A stretch of DNA of 64,000 nt from an uncultured Lachnospiraceae bacterium (GCA_902779395.1 CACZBK010000022.1:62001-126000), one strand, 5' to 3'; counted from the stretch's first letter, positions 1 through 9,823 are shown. The notes: generated by a model not told the origin, from the sequence alone. Numbers and translations are program-made.

Positions 1-2599
1 TCTTTTTAAAATCCACGTACCTGCGTACTTCTTCTTCGATATGCTTAAGCTCGCTTTCCTTCATTCCCACATAGGTAATGAACAGTACCGAATCATCAAT
101 GCCTGCACGATTTTTTAAAGCCCATCTTATATAATCACTGCGGACGGTATCCCGGCGGCCAAAGAGTATATTTCCCGTTTTAAGTCTGCTGTCTTTCATC
201 ATAAATACGGGATGCAGCATAAAGATCGTAAAGAACTTGTTCATATTTGCGGATAATCTGCCGCCTTTCATCAGATACTCCGTATCATCGACTATAAAGC
301 CTGTCTGTATCTTCTTTTTCTTTTCATCCAGATGTGAAAGGAACTCTTCACTTACCGTCTGCTCGGATTCGGATAGATCCTTAGCATACAGAGCAAGCAA
401 ACCCATACCACTGGACAGATGTCCGGAATCCACAACCGTAACATTATAAAACGAAAGTGCTGCTTCCTTTGCATTCGCATAACCGTCACTGGAGCGTTTG
501 CCCATGGCTATATGCAGAATGTATTGAGCCTCTGAAAGACAGTGTGCGAAGAATTCTTCATATTCCGATACAGAGGGACATTCACTGTGTGCTTCACTGT
601 TTCCGTAAGCCAGATAATTAAGCACGGAATCCCCTTCGGTCTCTATCCCATCCAGAAAGCTTCCGCCTGTCGTATGAACATGATAAGGCAGCACACGTAT
701 ATGCAGACGTTTTACAAGCTCTGCGGGCAGATCACATACGCTGTCTGTTGTTACCATGAGAGGCATCTTATGCTTTGTTTCTTTAAGCACGCTGTTCTTA
801 GCGAACTCCTCCTCCGTCATATTGTTAAGATGGACCTTATCTCTTGAGAGTACATGAAGAAGCGCAGCCTCGAGCAGAGTTCCGCTTATAGGCTTTACAA
901 GATATCCGTCAAAGCCTTCCCTGCTGTAATATGCCTGATTGGCCGAGCCGGCATTGGCTGTCACAATGACCACCGGTGTATTCCGGCACAGACCGCCCGG
1001 CTGTTCCCTGACGGCATGCATGCATTCGATCCCATCCATTTCAGGCATAAGGTGATCCATCAGTATCGCATCGTAATGCTCCTTAAGCGTAAGTCTGAGC
1101 GCTTCGGCACCGCTTGATGCCGTATCCGTTTTACACTTCGTTGCACGAAGGAGTTTTTCCGCTACCATCAGGTTTGAGGTATTGTCATCTACGATAAGTA
1201 TCCTGGCTGAGGGCGCTTCAAAGCTCTGATGATAATGCTCGCGCGAGCTTAAGATATGCCATGTCTCCGGATTCAGATGCCCTATAGCCTTCTCATCCAC
1301 AACCTCCTGCTCTATCGTTACCATAAAGGTGGAACCCTTTGTGTAAATACTGTTTACGGATATCTCTCCGCCCATAAGATCAACAAGCTGTCTGACTATG
1401 GAAAGCCCCAGGCCTGTGCCTTCGATATAACGGTTTTTTTCTTCATCCACTCTTTTAAAGGCATCAAAAAGATGAGGTATGCTTTCCTTTCTGATACCCA
1501 TACCTGTATCACTGACGGTATACGTCACCGCCACTTTGTTAAGCTCGAGCTTTCTGCAGCTCAGCGAAAGACTTACACTCCCCTCTTTCGTATACTTCAC
1601 GGCATTGTTAAGAAGATTTATGAGTATCTGTTTTATCCTGACCTCATCGGCAAAAAGCTGTGACGGCATGGACGGATCAACATCTACATTAAACTCAAGT
1701 CCTTTTTCCTTCGCCCGTGACCATATCATATTGACCAGGTCCGAAAGCATATTGCCCACATCGTACGTAACACTGACTATATCCATCTTGCCTGATTCTA
1801 TCTTGGACATATCCAGGATATCATTGATAAGCGACAAGAGCATCCTTCCGGCCGACCGTATATTTCTTGCATCCTCAGCCACTTCATCGGAGATATCTTC
1901 CCTCAGGATCATCTCATCAAGTCCGATTATCGTATTAATGGGAGTACGTATCTCATGGCTCATGTTGGAGAAGAAACGGCTCTGGGATCTGTTAAGTTCT
2001 TCTACCTTAGCGGCCTCATCCTTAGCACGGTTGTTTTCCGCCATGTACAGTTTGATCAGAAACATGACAAGGATATATACCACAATGCCCACCACGATAA
2101 GAGATATTATCACGTCAAGCAAAAACATCTCTTCACTGTGCGTCACTATTATATATTCCGGATAATGTCTGTTGATCACATATTCAGCCAGAGCAACTGC
2201 CGACAGTAAAAAGACCATGACCAGTCTGATCGCTCCCTGCATCAGCAGGCCGATATAAAGAAAAGCGAACGAAAACCATATAGCAGAACCGCCGTGAAAG
2301 CCTCCGCCATAAAAAAAGGTGAGCGGCATAACTCCGAAAATGATAAAAAGGACCTGCACTACGATTCCTGCATTCTTTTTCCCCATCCGGGCAGATATCA
2401 CCGCAACAAGCGGTGCAAAGATGAGCGTAAGGATAAGGCCTATTATCTCACGCTTATCCTCGCCTATGATGATATCTCCTACCATGACTATAAACACAGC
2501 CATAGCGGTAAGCAGATTTACCAATATGAACATGCGATCCTGCATAGGGACCGCATGATCCATCATCATGGATATGAATTTTCTGATACTCTTCATCAT
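1..2599 (-). CDS. Hybrid sensor histidine kinase - receiver - DegV fusion (3' end beyond window)
   Basis: I translated this reading frame from the complement, as it runs off the left edge; about 866 residues are inside. Seen in order: a hydrophobic N-terminus with several membrane segments (about 20-190), a HisKA segment with FFSNMSHEIRTPIN near residue 206, an ATPase domain with SDTGMGI and GTGLGLS glycine boxes, a receiver from about 465 (ILIVDDN, acceptor region ILMDHLMPEMDG, KP lysine), and from about 610 a DegV-type domain (TTDSVCDLP, GYANAKEAA, DSGHLSSGMG, TGFIVDDTEYLMKGGRLS). DegV/FakB proteins bind fatty acids, so this receptor-like module may sense or deliver lipid; that role is inference. 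The start ATG at 2599 follows a G-rich ribosome site; a second ATG is adjacent. It lies 24 bases after a hybrid kinase and closes a five-gene signalling operon. Domain calls are confident; the 3' end is unseen. Confidence 0.88.
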   Translation of the reverse strand, partial: MMKSIRKFISMMMDHAVPMQDRMFILVNLLTAMAVFIVMVGDIIIGEDKREIIGLILTLIFAPLVAVISARMGKKNAGIVVQVLFIIFGVMPLTFFYGGGFHGGSAIWFSFAFLYIGLLMQGAIRLVMVFLLSAVALAEYVINRHYPEYIIVTHSEEMFLLDVIISLIVVGIVVYILVMFLIKLYMAENNRAKDEAAKVEELNRSQSRFFSNMSHEIRTPINTIIGLDEMILREDISDEVAEDARNIRSAGRMLLSLINDILDMSKIESGKMDIVSVTYDVGNMLSDLVNMIWSRAKEKGLEFNVDVDPSMPSQLFADEVRIKQILINLLNNAVKYTKEGSVSLSLSCRKLELNKVAVTYTVSDTGMGIRKESIPHLFDAFKRVDEEKNRYIEGTGLGLSIVRQLVDLMGGEISVNSIYTKGSTFMVTIEQEVVDEKAIGHLNPETWHILSSREHYHQSFEAPSARILIVDDNTSNLMVAEKLLRATKCKTDTASSGAEALRLTLKEHYDAILMDHLMPEMDGIECMHAVREQPGGLCRNTPVVIVTANAGSANQAYYSREGFDGYLVKPISGTLLEAALLHVLSRDKVHLNNMTEEEFAKNSVLKETKHKMPLMVTTDSVCDLPAELVKRLHIRVLPYHVHTTGGSFLDGIETEGDSVLNYLAYGNSEAHSECPSVSEYEEFFAHCLSEAQYILHIAMGKRSSDGYANAKEAALSFYNVTVVDSGHLSSGMGLLALYAKDLSESEQTVSEEFLSHLDEKKKKIQTGFIVDDTEYLMKGGRLSANMNKFFTIFMLHPVFMMKDSRLKTGNILFGRRDTVRSDYIRWALKNRAGIDDSVLFITYVGMKESELKHIEEEVRRYVDFKK

Positions 2600-2623
2600 T
2601 CCCCCAAAAAGCTGCGGCCGTGA

Positions 2624-5422
2624 TCAGGCATTGCCGATCTGATCCAAAGCTTCCCCTGCTGCCATAAAATCATAATCATGCAGCGCCATAAATACTTTTT
2701 CCAATATCTTATCGCAGGCTACACCGTTATGTGTAAGTCCCGCACTTTTATCCATTACCTTCTGGGCTTCATCAGAATCGAAATTATCGATAGCGCCGCG
2801 AAGCTCATTTATGAGCTGTTCCCATTCTCCGTCTTTTGCTTCTTCTCCCGCCGCTTCGCTTTCATTCTCCGTTCCCGGGATACAGCTTCTTATCATGGCA
2901 ACCACTTCATCATAACTTTTGATAAGATCTTCCTGCCCGGCTCTTATACGGTCTTCATCCGCTTTCTTGGCAGCTTCTTCCAGGGCTCTTGCTTTATCAG
3001 AAAGCTTATTGGCACCTATGGTCCTGGATCCGCTCTTTAATGAATGGACCGAAATACGGTAATTCTCTATATCCATGGCTTCATAAAAAGCACAGAGATT
3101 CTTTTTCTTTTCCGCTGATTCTTTTACGAATACTTTAAGCATATCCTCATAGAAAGCGGCATCATTCCCGCAAAATACGAGAGCCTGTTTTGTATCAAAG
3201 CCCAGCTCATCCAGCCTGTCACTTAAGCTCATATCCTCTTTAACATTCCCGGCGGGCTTTTCCTCATTCTTCCCATTCTGCGGCGTCAGATCGAATGCCA
3301 CTGCAGCAGATACTGTGAGTTTCTTGGCCGGAGCGGCAGATCCCTCTGCTTCGTCAAGCTCGCCACGCGCCTTAAATGCCGATGCAGGAAGAAGTTTCTT
3401 TAAGCAGCGTTCAAGAAGAAGCGGCTCTATAGGTTTGGCAAGGAATTCATCGAAACCTTCGCTTAAAAACATATCCCTCGCCCCGCTCACAGCATTAGCC
3501 GTAAGGGCGACAATGATGCAGTGCCTGTCAGTTCTTACGGTCTTTCTTATCCTCTGCATAGCCTCGATACCGTCCATCTCCGGCATCATATGATCCATAA
3601 AGATAAGATCATAGTCTTTCTTTAAACATTTCTTGATGGCTTCGGCTCCGCCTCCGGCGGTCTCCACCTGCATTCCGTACATACCCAGTATTCCCCTTGC
3701 CACTACAAGGTTCATGCTGTCGTCATCCACAACCAGAGTGCGTATCTCCGGAAGGTACGGCTTTTCTTCTTCCTTTGCAGAATAATCTCTCTCATTAAGG
3801 ATCTGAAGGATAGAAAATACCGTAAACGGTTTCTTTAAGGTCTTAACGGATCTGTCTTCTATCGGAGCATCATCACGTCCCATACTTATCGCAACATGAA
3901 GCGGATTCTCATACTGCTTTAAGTACTCCCTGCACTCCTCATATTCTTTTCTTCCGGCGAAAAGGTGCGTAAGGCGGTATCTGCTCATCACTTTTTTAAG
4001 CTCATCCATACTGATGCAATAGTGAACTTTGATCCCGAGTCCTTCGCCCAGATTTCTGATCATATCATTATAGAAATCCCGCACTGCGGGAACAGAATAC
4101 CTGTCAGGATAAAGGAAGCATCCCACACAGACTTCATCGGGCTTATCCACGCTCATGCAGCTTTCAGCATCACTGATACCCTGAGGTATGCTCACATGCA
4201 CGGTAGTACCGACACCCACTTCGGATTCTATATGCATGAAACCGTCCATGCTGCGTACCAGTCCCTGAACTACCGCAAGCCCAAGTCCTATACCGCCCAC
4301 GCGTCTGGACCTTCCCGTATCTGCCTGATAAAAATGCTCTGATAAGCGCTCCAGCTGCTCACGGCTGATGCCTATACCGGTATCCTTAACCTGTATGCAG
4401 AGGTTTATCCCGTAATCACGCTTAAGTGCATAAATACGGATATAGACACCGCCCTCTTTGGTAAACTTCATTGCATTATCTGCCAGATGTCTGATGACCT
4501 TTGATATCTTGGCGGCATCTCCGATAAGCCCGGACGGAAGACCTGCATCGATACCTATCACCAGCTCGTTACCGCTGTCACTCCACATAAAATCGAGTTC
4601 GGAAGACAGATCAAAGATCAGCGAACTGACCATATAATGATTCTTGCTGACCATAAGTCTTCCGGTATCTATTTCCGTATAATCCAGGATATCGCCTATC
4701 TGATCGGATAAGCGTCTGCCGGCACGTCTTACCGCGCTGAGACTCTTTTTCTTTTCCTCATCATGCTCATTTTCCTGCATCACCGCAGTGATCCCGGTAA
4801 CAGCATTAATAGGGGTTCTGAGCTCATGGGATACATTCGTAAGGAAATCCTCACTCCGTTTATTGGACTCCTCCATCAGCCCTATCACTTCTTCATAATT
4901 CTTACGGTCACGTTTTCTGCTGTGGATGGTATAGCGGAAAAGAAGCCCTGCGATCACCACCACCGCAAAATTCATAAAAAGCCTGGACCATTCAAGCGGA
5001 GTAAAATCGCTGCCTATAGCATGAGTAACAAAGATATGCCAGAATATTATGACAACATAATCGGCATAGAAAAAATAAATGATGAAATCCTCATCTACCA
5101 TTGTAAAAAGCATCAGTGTTATCAAAAGGATAAGCGGGATATCAAATAAAGAAGTTTCATGTATCCCGTAATAAAACAGGGCAAAGAGCATGACAAGAAG
5201 ATACATGTATATCCTGCCCCTTGGAGATACCGGCTGTTTAATATATATATACCACACAGCTATTATCGTACACCCCAGGATGGGTATGATCCATTTCTCC
5301 CAGTTCATCAGCAGGGTCTCCATACACAGGACCGCGGCCAGAAAACTGTAGACGATAATGATGATCAGATGAAAGACCATTACCCTCTCATTGTTTTTTG
5401 AATCTCCGATATTAACATCCAT
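2624..5422 (-). CDS. Hybrid histidine kinase with receiver and HPt domains
   Basis: A 932-residue membrane sensor kinase. Residues 15-165 form about six hydrophobic segments with no large extracytoplasmic loop. The HisKA segment carries LTNVSHELRTPINA with the phospho-acceptor His near 199, followed by an ATPase domain with VKDTGIGIS and GGIGLGLAVV. Residues about 440-560 look like a degenerate receiver. A canonical receiver follows (TLVVDDDSMN, LIFMDHMMPEMDG, FLAKPIE). The C-terminus has an HPt domain with the motif VHSLKSGSRTIGA. One protein thus has all the stations of a phosphorelay; the final acceptor could be the receivers of the two upstream c-di-GMP proteins in the same operon, which is inference. 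It starts 4 bases after the HD-GYP gene stop, implying coupled translation; no strong ribosome site is visible. Confidence 0.9.
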   Translation of the reverse strand: MDVNIGDSKNNERVMVFHLIIIIVYSFLAAVLCMETLLMNWEKWIIPILGCTIIAVWYIYIKQPVSPRGRIYMYLLVMLFALFYYGIHETSLFDIPLILLITLMLFTMVDEDFIIYFFYADYVVIIFWHIFVTHAIGSDFTPLEWSRLFMNFAVVVIAGLLFRYTIHSRKRDRKNYEEVIGLMEESNKRSEDFLTNVSHELRTPINAVTGITAVMQENEHDEEKKKSLSAVRRAGRRLSDQIGDILDYTEIDTGRLMVSKNHYMVSSLIFDLSSELDFMWSDSGNELVIGIDAGLPSGLIGDAAKISKVIRHLADNAMKFTKEGGVYIRIYALKRDYGINLCIQVKDTGIGISREQLERLSEHFYQADTGRSRRVGGIGLGLAVVQGLVRSMDGFMHIESEVGVGTTVHVSIPQGISDAESCMSVDKPDEVCVGCFLYPDRYSVPAVRDFYNDMIRNLGEGLGIKVHYCISMDELKKVMSRYRLTHLFAGRKEYEECREYLKQYENPLHVAISMGRDDAPIEDRSVKTLKKPFTVFSILQILNERDYSAKEEEKPYLPEIRTLVVDDDSMNLVVARGILGMYGMQVETAGGGAEAIKKCLKKDYDLIFMDHMMPEMDGIEAMQRIRKTVRTDRHCIIVALTANAVSGARDMFLSEGFDEFLAKPIEPLLLERCLKKLLPASAFKARGELDEAEGSAAPAKKLTVSAAVAFDLTPQNGKNEEKPAGNVKEDMSLSDRLDELGFDTKQALVFCGNDAAFYEDMLKVFVKESAEKKKNLCAFYEAMDIENYRISVHSLKSGSRTIGANKLSDKARALEEAAKKADEDRIRAGQEDLIKSYDEVVAMIRSCIPGTENESEAAGEEAKDGEWEQLINELRGAIDNFDSDEAQKVMDKSAGLTHNGVACDKILEKVFMALHDYDFMAAGEALDQIGNA

Positions 5423-5426
5423 ATGT

Positions 5427-6467
5427 TTATCCGGTTTCCCTCATTTTATATTCCGTATCCTCATCTATCATCAGGAGCATGACAGCCGCAAACTTCGGAT
5501 CAAACTGGCTTCCGCTACCCTCCTCTATGCGGTGTCGCACCTCTGCCTGAGACAGGTTCGCCCTGTAGCTTCTTGTAGAGCTCATCGCATCATACGCATC
5601 CGCCACCGAGATGATCCGTGCCTGTATCGGTATCTCTTCACCGCGAAGTCCGTCAGGATATCCGCCTCCGTCATATCTTTCGTGATGCCATCTGGCCCCT
5701 ATCTTAAGTTCCGGATATTCGGTGACATTTTCAAGTATTGCCGCGCCCTTTTCCGGATGCTTCTTTATCTCATCAAATTCTTCCTGAGTAAGCTTTCCGG
5801 GTTTGCTGATTATCCAGTCCGGAACACCTATCTTTCCTATATCATGGACCATACCCATCATATAGATATTCTTCTGAAACACCTCATCATACCCGGCTCT
5901 CTTTGCTATCTCCGACGCATATTCCGCGACTCTGTTAGAGTGACCGTTAGTATAACTGTCCTTTGCATCTATTGCTCCGGACATTGTGCGCACAAGCTGC
6001 ATCATAAGACGGGATACTCTCTCTTTTTCTTCTTCTACGTCTTTGGTTGCACGCTCGACTTCCTTAAAAAGATCCTGCTGCAGACGATCCAGCTCTATCG
6101 CATGCCAGGCGCGCAATGTGAGTACATCCGGTACAAAAGGCTTTCTGATAAAATCCCTGGCACCTGCCCTGAATCCCCTGCTTTCTGTTTCACCGTCTTC
6201 ATCTGCCGTAAGAAAGATCACCGGTATCGATGACGTTGCCGGATCCGACTTGATCTCTTCCAGAGTCTCAAAACCATCCATCCCCGGCATGTGCACATCC
6301 AGAAGCACAAGGTCGGGTCTGTTAAAAGACAGGAACTTAAGCGCATCGCTGCCGCTTGAAAGACAGCTTACTTTCACTCCGTAGTCCCCCAGTATACGGG
6401 TAGCGACTTTCAGATTCTGAACATCATCATCTACCACCAATATCCAAGCGGAATGCCTGGCATCCAT
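5427..6467 (-). CDS. Response regulator with HD-GYP c-di-GMP phosphodiesterase domain (RpfG-like)
   Basis: A 346-residue cytoplasmic protein: receiver at about 9-122 (LVVDDDVQN, LVLLDVHMPGMDG, FIRKPF) joined by a helical, probably coiled-coil linker to an HD-GYP domain at about 155-340. The metal site HD is in MVHDIGKIGVPDW and the signature is HHERYDGGGYPDGL, so it should hydrolyse c-di-GMP by family knowledge. Its ATG overlaps the TAA of the upstream REC-GGDEF gene by one base (TAATG), a sign of translational coupling. An opposing cyclase and phosphodiesterase, both with receivers, made from one transcript could be switched by the hybrid kinases encoded just downstream. Confidence 0.92.
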   Translation of the reverse strand: MDARHSAWILVVDDDVQNLKVATRILGDYGVKVSCLSSGSDALKFLSFNRPDLVLLDVHMPGMDGFETLEEIKSDPATSSIPVIFLTADEDGETESRGFRAGARDFIRKPFVPDVLTLRAWHAIELDRLQQDLFKEVERATKDVEEEKERVSRLMMQLVRTMSGAIDAKDSYTNGHSNRVAEYASEIAKRAGYDEVFQKNIYMMGMVHDIGKIGVPDWIISKPGKLTQEEFDEIKKHPEKGAAILENVTEYPELKIGARWHHERYDGGGYPDGLRGEEIPIQARIISVADAYDAMSSTRSYRANLSQAEVRHRIEEGSGSQFDPKFAAVMLLMIDEDTEYKMRETG

Positions 6468-7801
6468 TATTCATGGACCTTCTTTCTTAATATCTTAAGT
6501 TTTATCCTTCCTCCCGGAAGTCTGCTCTCATATTCGACACGTATACGCTCGGAAATGACTACAGCTTCTCCCTCATTGATCCCGGGCAGAAGCAGAAGTA
6601 CCTGAGTCGGTGAATATCTGGCCGTTACATCTCCGCGCCTTAAGCAGGTTGATAAAGCCTGGTCCAGCATTTCCACTGCCCTAGAATTATCATCATCCTT
6701 CGGAGTATAGCCATCCTCGGGGATCATGTTGATCAGAAATACCATCGACACATAGCGGTCTCTCTCCGAAAGACGGCTTAAGAAATTATATATATACGTA
6801 AATCCATGGAGATCCAGATCATAGGCACCGGCCTTTGCATCGGATCGTCTTAAAATCTCATGGAGATAATTAAGGTTCGTGATATTCTCCTTATGACTCT
6901 GCCCCGAAGAATCACTGTAGAAATGATAAGAATTCTTACCGTTCTGCTTTACGTAATAAAGAGCTTTATCTGCTGCGTTGTAAAGATCGGTAAAATCTTC
7001 ACCATCCTCAGGAGATATCGATATCCCGAGGGACACGGAAGAATTGGTCTCAAAACGGCAGTCCGCAAGCTTTCTGCACAGATCCCTTATGATATCTCCT
7101 GCGCGGCTGCCAAGACTTTCCTTATCCGTAACCCCCGGTACCCATATGACAAATTCATCGCCGCCTATACGCGCCGGGATATCTTCTTCGCCCGAATATG
7201 TTCTAAGCGTATCCGCAAACATCTTTAATATCTTGTCTCCGGAATCATGTCCGTAATTATCGTTTATGGCTTTAAAATTATCCATATCGATCATGAACAG
7301 AGCCCCCTGGGTTCCGTCCCTTAAGCACTCATCAACACAGCCGCCGACATACGCCCTGTTCCAGAGTCCCGTGAGCACATCTCTCTGCGATCTGTCCTTT
7401 ATCTCGTTTAATCTGTCTTTCAGCTCATTACGCTGGTCAAGATTATTAAAGATCTTCTCCAGACGGCTTAAGAGCACACTGGGTACAAAAGGTTTGGGGA
7501 GGAAATCCACAGCCCCGACTTCCAGACAGCGTGCTTCAGTGACCGCATCCTTTTCAGCTGAAAGGAATACTACCGGTATATCAGCTGTCCTGGGATCCGC
7601 TTTAATCCGGTTCATCACTTCGATCCCGTCCATAAACGGCATGTTCAGATCCAGAAGGATCAGATCCGGTATATTTATCGCCAGAAACTGCAGTGCCTGC
7701 TGTCCCGAAATGGTAGCGCTTATCTTATATTTATTGCTCAGTGTCATCCTGGCGCAGTCAAGATTTATCTTATCATCATCGATTATAAGTATATGTTTCA
7801 T
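6467..7801 (-). CDS. Response regulator with GGDEF diguanylate cyclase and a second degenerate GGDEF-like domain
   Basis: A 444-residue protein. The receiver at 1-120 has ILIIDDDKIN, LILLDLNMPFMDG and FLPKPF. A GGDEF domain at about 140-295 has DMDNFKAINDNYGHDSGD and the intact active site ARIGGDEF; the RxxD inhibitory site is absent (GEED there), so product feedback is probably missing. Residues 320-444 resemble another GGDEF fold without catalytic residues (RRGDVTARYSPTQVLLLLP where RxGGDEF would be). The protein should make c-di-GMP when its receiver is phosphorylated. It lies 19 bases after the receptor-cyclase gene and overlaps the next by one base. The degenerate domain assignment is by pattern only. 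Confidence 0.9.
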   Translation of the reverse strand: MKHILIIDDDKINLDCARMTLSNKYKISATISGQQALQFLAINIPDLILLDLNMPFMDGIEVMNRIKADPRTADIPVVFLSAEKDAVTEARCLEVGAVDFLPKPFVPSVLLSRLEKIFNNLDQRNELKDRLNEIKDRSQRDVLTGLWNRAYVGGCVDECLRDGTQGALFMIDMDNFKAINDNYGHDSGDKILKMFADTLRTYSGEEDIPARIGGDEFVIWVPGVTDKESLGSRAGDIIRDLCRKLADCRFETNSSVSLGISISPEDGEDFTDLYNAADKALYYVKQNGKNSYHFYSDSSGQSHKENITNLNYLHEILRRSDAKAGAYDLDLHGFTYIYNFLSRLSERDRYVSMVFLINMIPEDGYTPKDDDNSRAVEMLDQALSTCLRRGDVTARYSPTQVLLLLPGINEGEAVVISERIRVEYESRLPGGRIKLKILRKKVHE

Positions 7802-7820
7802 AAAAAAGATTCTCCGGTCA

Positions 7821-9689
7821 TCATCTTAACCGCTTTGAAGCGGCCTTATTATCATACATAGCCTTATCGGCACGTTTTACCATTTCTTCCATATCGCTGT
7901 TTTTATCAAGCATAGTCTCATAGACACCGCAGCTTGCATGGATCTCATACTCAAGATTAGCTGAAGCATTATATTCATCCAGCCGTTTTTTTATCTTTTC
8001 AAGTATCTGTTCCGAATTGCACTCACCCAGCACAAAGGCGATCATTTCATCTCCGCCGAAACGCAGGCATAATGCATCATCCGGACAGGCTGAACGCAGC
8101 GCGGAAGCCGTCACCGAAATAGCATTATCCCCTGCTGCATGCCCGAAAGTATCATTGATATATTTTAAGCCGTCCAGATCAGCCATGATAACTTTAACCG
8201 GCCTTGGATCATCTCCGAATTCTTCCTTAAGCTTTGCAAGTTCGTTGGTAAAACCCTGGCGGTTATATAAGCCGGTCAGATGATCATACTTATACATGTT
8301 CTCCAGCTTTTCGAACAGATACTGCTGATAGCGCATAGTAATAAAACCACCGATACCAAGGCTTAGATAATTGCTCACACTGGAGGTCTTTGCATATTCG
8401 GAGATATCATAGTTTGCAAAGGTGAATACCACATAACCCAGCGGTTTTTTCATGTAGTGCAGCAGATTAAATATCAGGGGATATCCGCTTTCAAGCTTCT
8501 TCTCGATCAGATGCGCCATCTGCTCGCCTTCGATATCCCTTATACCTCCTTCTCCGCCCGTCTCATAGATCAGCTTTGTTCCAAAAGACGTACTGCCATT
8601 AAGCTCTGCCTTGAAATAATCGATCTCACGTTTGAAGCAAAGCGGATTGACCATACAGAACATCTCACTGAGTTTACTGCCATAGATACCGGCTGCCATC
8701 TCCTCCGGTGTCTGGCTCATCTGCATGCGCGTCGTCATCTCATAGAACTGGAATATATCATCCTGATAACGGTATGATTTATCATTGACCATATCAAGGA
8801 TCATTATATTCTCGCTGCCTGCACTGCCGCATCCGCAGGATCTTCCGGTAATAAGCTTCGGCAATACCTTGTATCCCGAATCATGTATATCAGTTACAAG
8901 CATACGTTTTATTATCCTGGCAGTCTCATCGGCAAGCGCAACGGTATTACAGTCACCGGTAGTAACATCAGGATCGCATATCTTGGCTTCATCCGTACCG
9001 TCAAAGCCTGACACTATCACATCCTCAGGCACTCTGTACCCTCTCTCCTTAAGTACAGAGCATACATTGATAGCCATATAATCATTGGCACAGATAACAG
9101 CATCCGGTACTATACCTTTATCCAGAACCTCATTCATAGCCTTTCTGGCCGGTATGGCCCAGAACTCGCCATAACTGAGCATATCATCATTGAATTCCAT
9201 GCCGTTTTCAGCTATGACTTTTTTGAATACCTCTATCCTCTGGTCGGAAAAAGGATTATTCCTGATCCCGGCCATGAAATGCGGTTTCCTGGAATGATGA
9301 TCCTCTATTATATGACGCACAAGGGCTTCAAAACCCTTTTCAAAATCAAAACATACAGATGCACAGCCTTCATAACTGCCATCCGTAATAAGCACGGGAA
9401 CATTATAGCTCTTCGCTTTTTCGATGATATGCCGTGCCACTTTATGGCTTTTGACTTTCTCATCCATAAACAGGAGCAGATCTATCTTCCACATGGGAAT
9501 AATATCGAAGATATATGCCTCTGTCATATCGGCATCTTCTTCCCAGTAAAGATCGGTATTCAGAGCATAGACGAGCAGTCTGATCCCATTTTCCTGCAGG
9601 GATTCATTAAGTTTTTTTATAAAGGCATGATTCTGTATATCGAAGATCCTGGAAGTACACATCGCTACCGTTTTCTTGTTATTCTTCAT
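7821..9689 (-). CDS. LacI/periplasmic-binding-type sensor domain fused to GGDEF diguanylate cyclase
   Basis: A 622-residue protein without signal peptide or membrane segment. Residues about 8-285 match the type-1 periplasmic-binding fold used by LacI-family effector domains (ICANDYMAINVCSVLKERG, PEDVIVSGFDGTDEA), but there is no helix-turn-helix. A middle region links to a GGDEF domain at about 460-622 with MADLDGLKYINDTFGHAAGD and LRFGGDEM; the catalytic D and E are kept, F is M, and no RxxD inhibitory site is seen. It probably makes c-di-GMP in response to an intracellular sugar or related ligand (inference). The ATG at 9689 is preferred over an in-frame GTG two codons earlier because it is better spaced from AGAGGG. 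First gene of the five-gene signalling operon. Confidence 0.88.
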   Translation of the reverse strand: MKNNKKTVAMCTSRIFDIQNHAFIKKLNESLQENGIRLLVYALNTDLYWEEDADMTEAYIFDIIPMWKIDLLLFMDEKVKSHKVARHIIEKAKSYNVPVLITDGSYEGCASVCFDFEKGFEALVRHIIEDHHSRKPHFMAGIRNNPFSDQRIEVFKKVIAENGMEFNDDMLSYGEFWAIPARKAMNEVLDKGIVPDAVICANDYMAINVCSVLKERGYRVPEDVIVSGFDGTDEAKICDPDVTTGDCNTVALADETARIIKRMLVTDIHDSGYKVLPKLITGRSCGCGSAGSENIMILDMVNDKSYRYQDDIFQFYEMTTRMQMSQTPEEMAAGIYGSKLSEMFCMVNPLCFKREIDYFKAELNGSTSFGTKLIYETGGEGGIRDIEGEQMAHLIEKKLESGYPLIFNLLHYMKKPLGYVVFTFANYDISEYAKTSSVSNYLSLGIGGFITMRYQQYLFEKLENMYKYDHLTGLYNRQGFTNELAKLKEEFGDDPRPVKVIMADLDGLKYINDTFGHAAGDNAISVTASALRSACPDDALCLRFGGDEMIAFVLGECNSEQILEKIKKRLDEYNASANLEYEIHASCGVYETMLDKNSDMEEMVKRADKAMYDNKAASKRLR

Positions 9690-9719
9690 ACACACTAGCC
9701 CTCTGATATTTAATAAGTC

Positions 9720-9749
9720 ATTTTATCATAAACACAGGCTGTTTTTCAA
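9720..9749 (-). promoter_or_regulatory. Sigma-A promoter of the c-di-GMP/phosphorelay operon
   Basis: On the minus strand TTGAAA (9749-9744) is followed after 18 bases by TAAAAT (9725-9720), about 30 bases before the start at 9689. It fits the position for the promoter of the whole five-gene unit, since later gaps are 24 bases or less and no terminator lies between. Confidence 0.55.
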
Positions 9750-9770
9750 CAAAAACAAGCTATATTGCAC

Positions 9771-9798
9771 AAAAAAAGCCCGCGCACAGGGCGCGGGC
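9771..9798 (-). terminator. Intrinsic terminator of the isomerase gene
   Basis: On the minus strand GCCCGCGC pairs with GCGCGGGC around a short loop and is followed by seven T. It is 25 bases past the isomerase stop codon and separates that gene from the signalling operon. Confidence 0.9.
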
Positions 9799-9823
9799 CT
9801 GAAATCTGCAACTTGCTTATGCC

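Noticed and set aside
237-2623. Several plus-strand open frames of 70-230 residues
   Set aside because: They are antisense shadows of the hybrid kinase-DegV gene, whose minus-strand frame is continuous and has clear domains.
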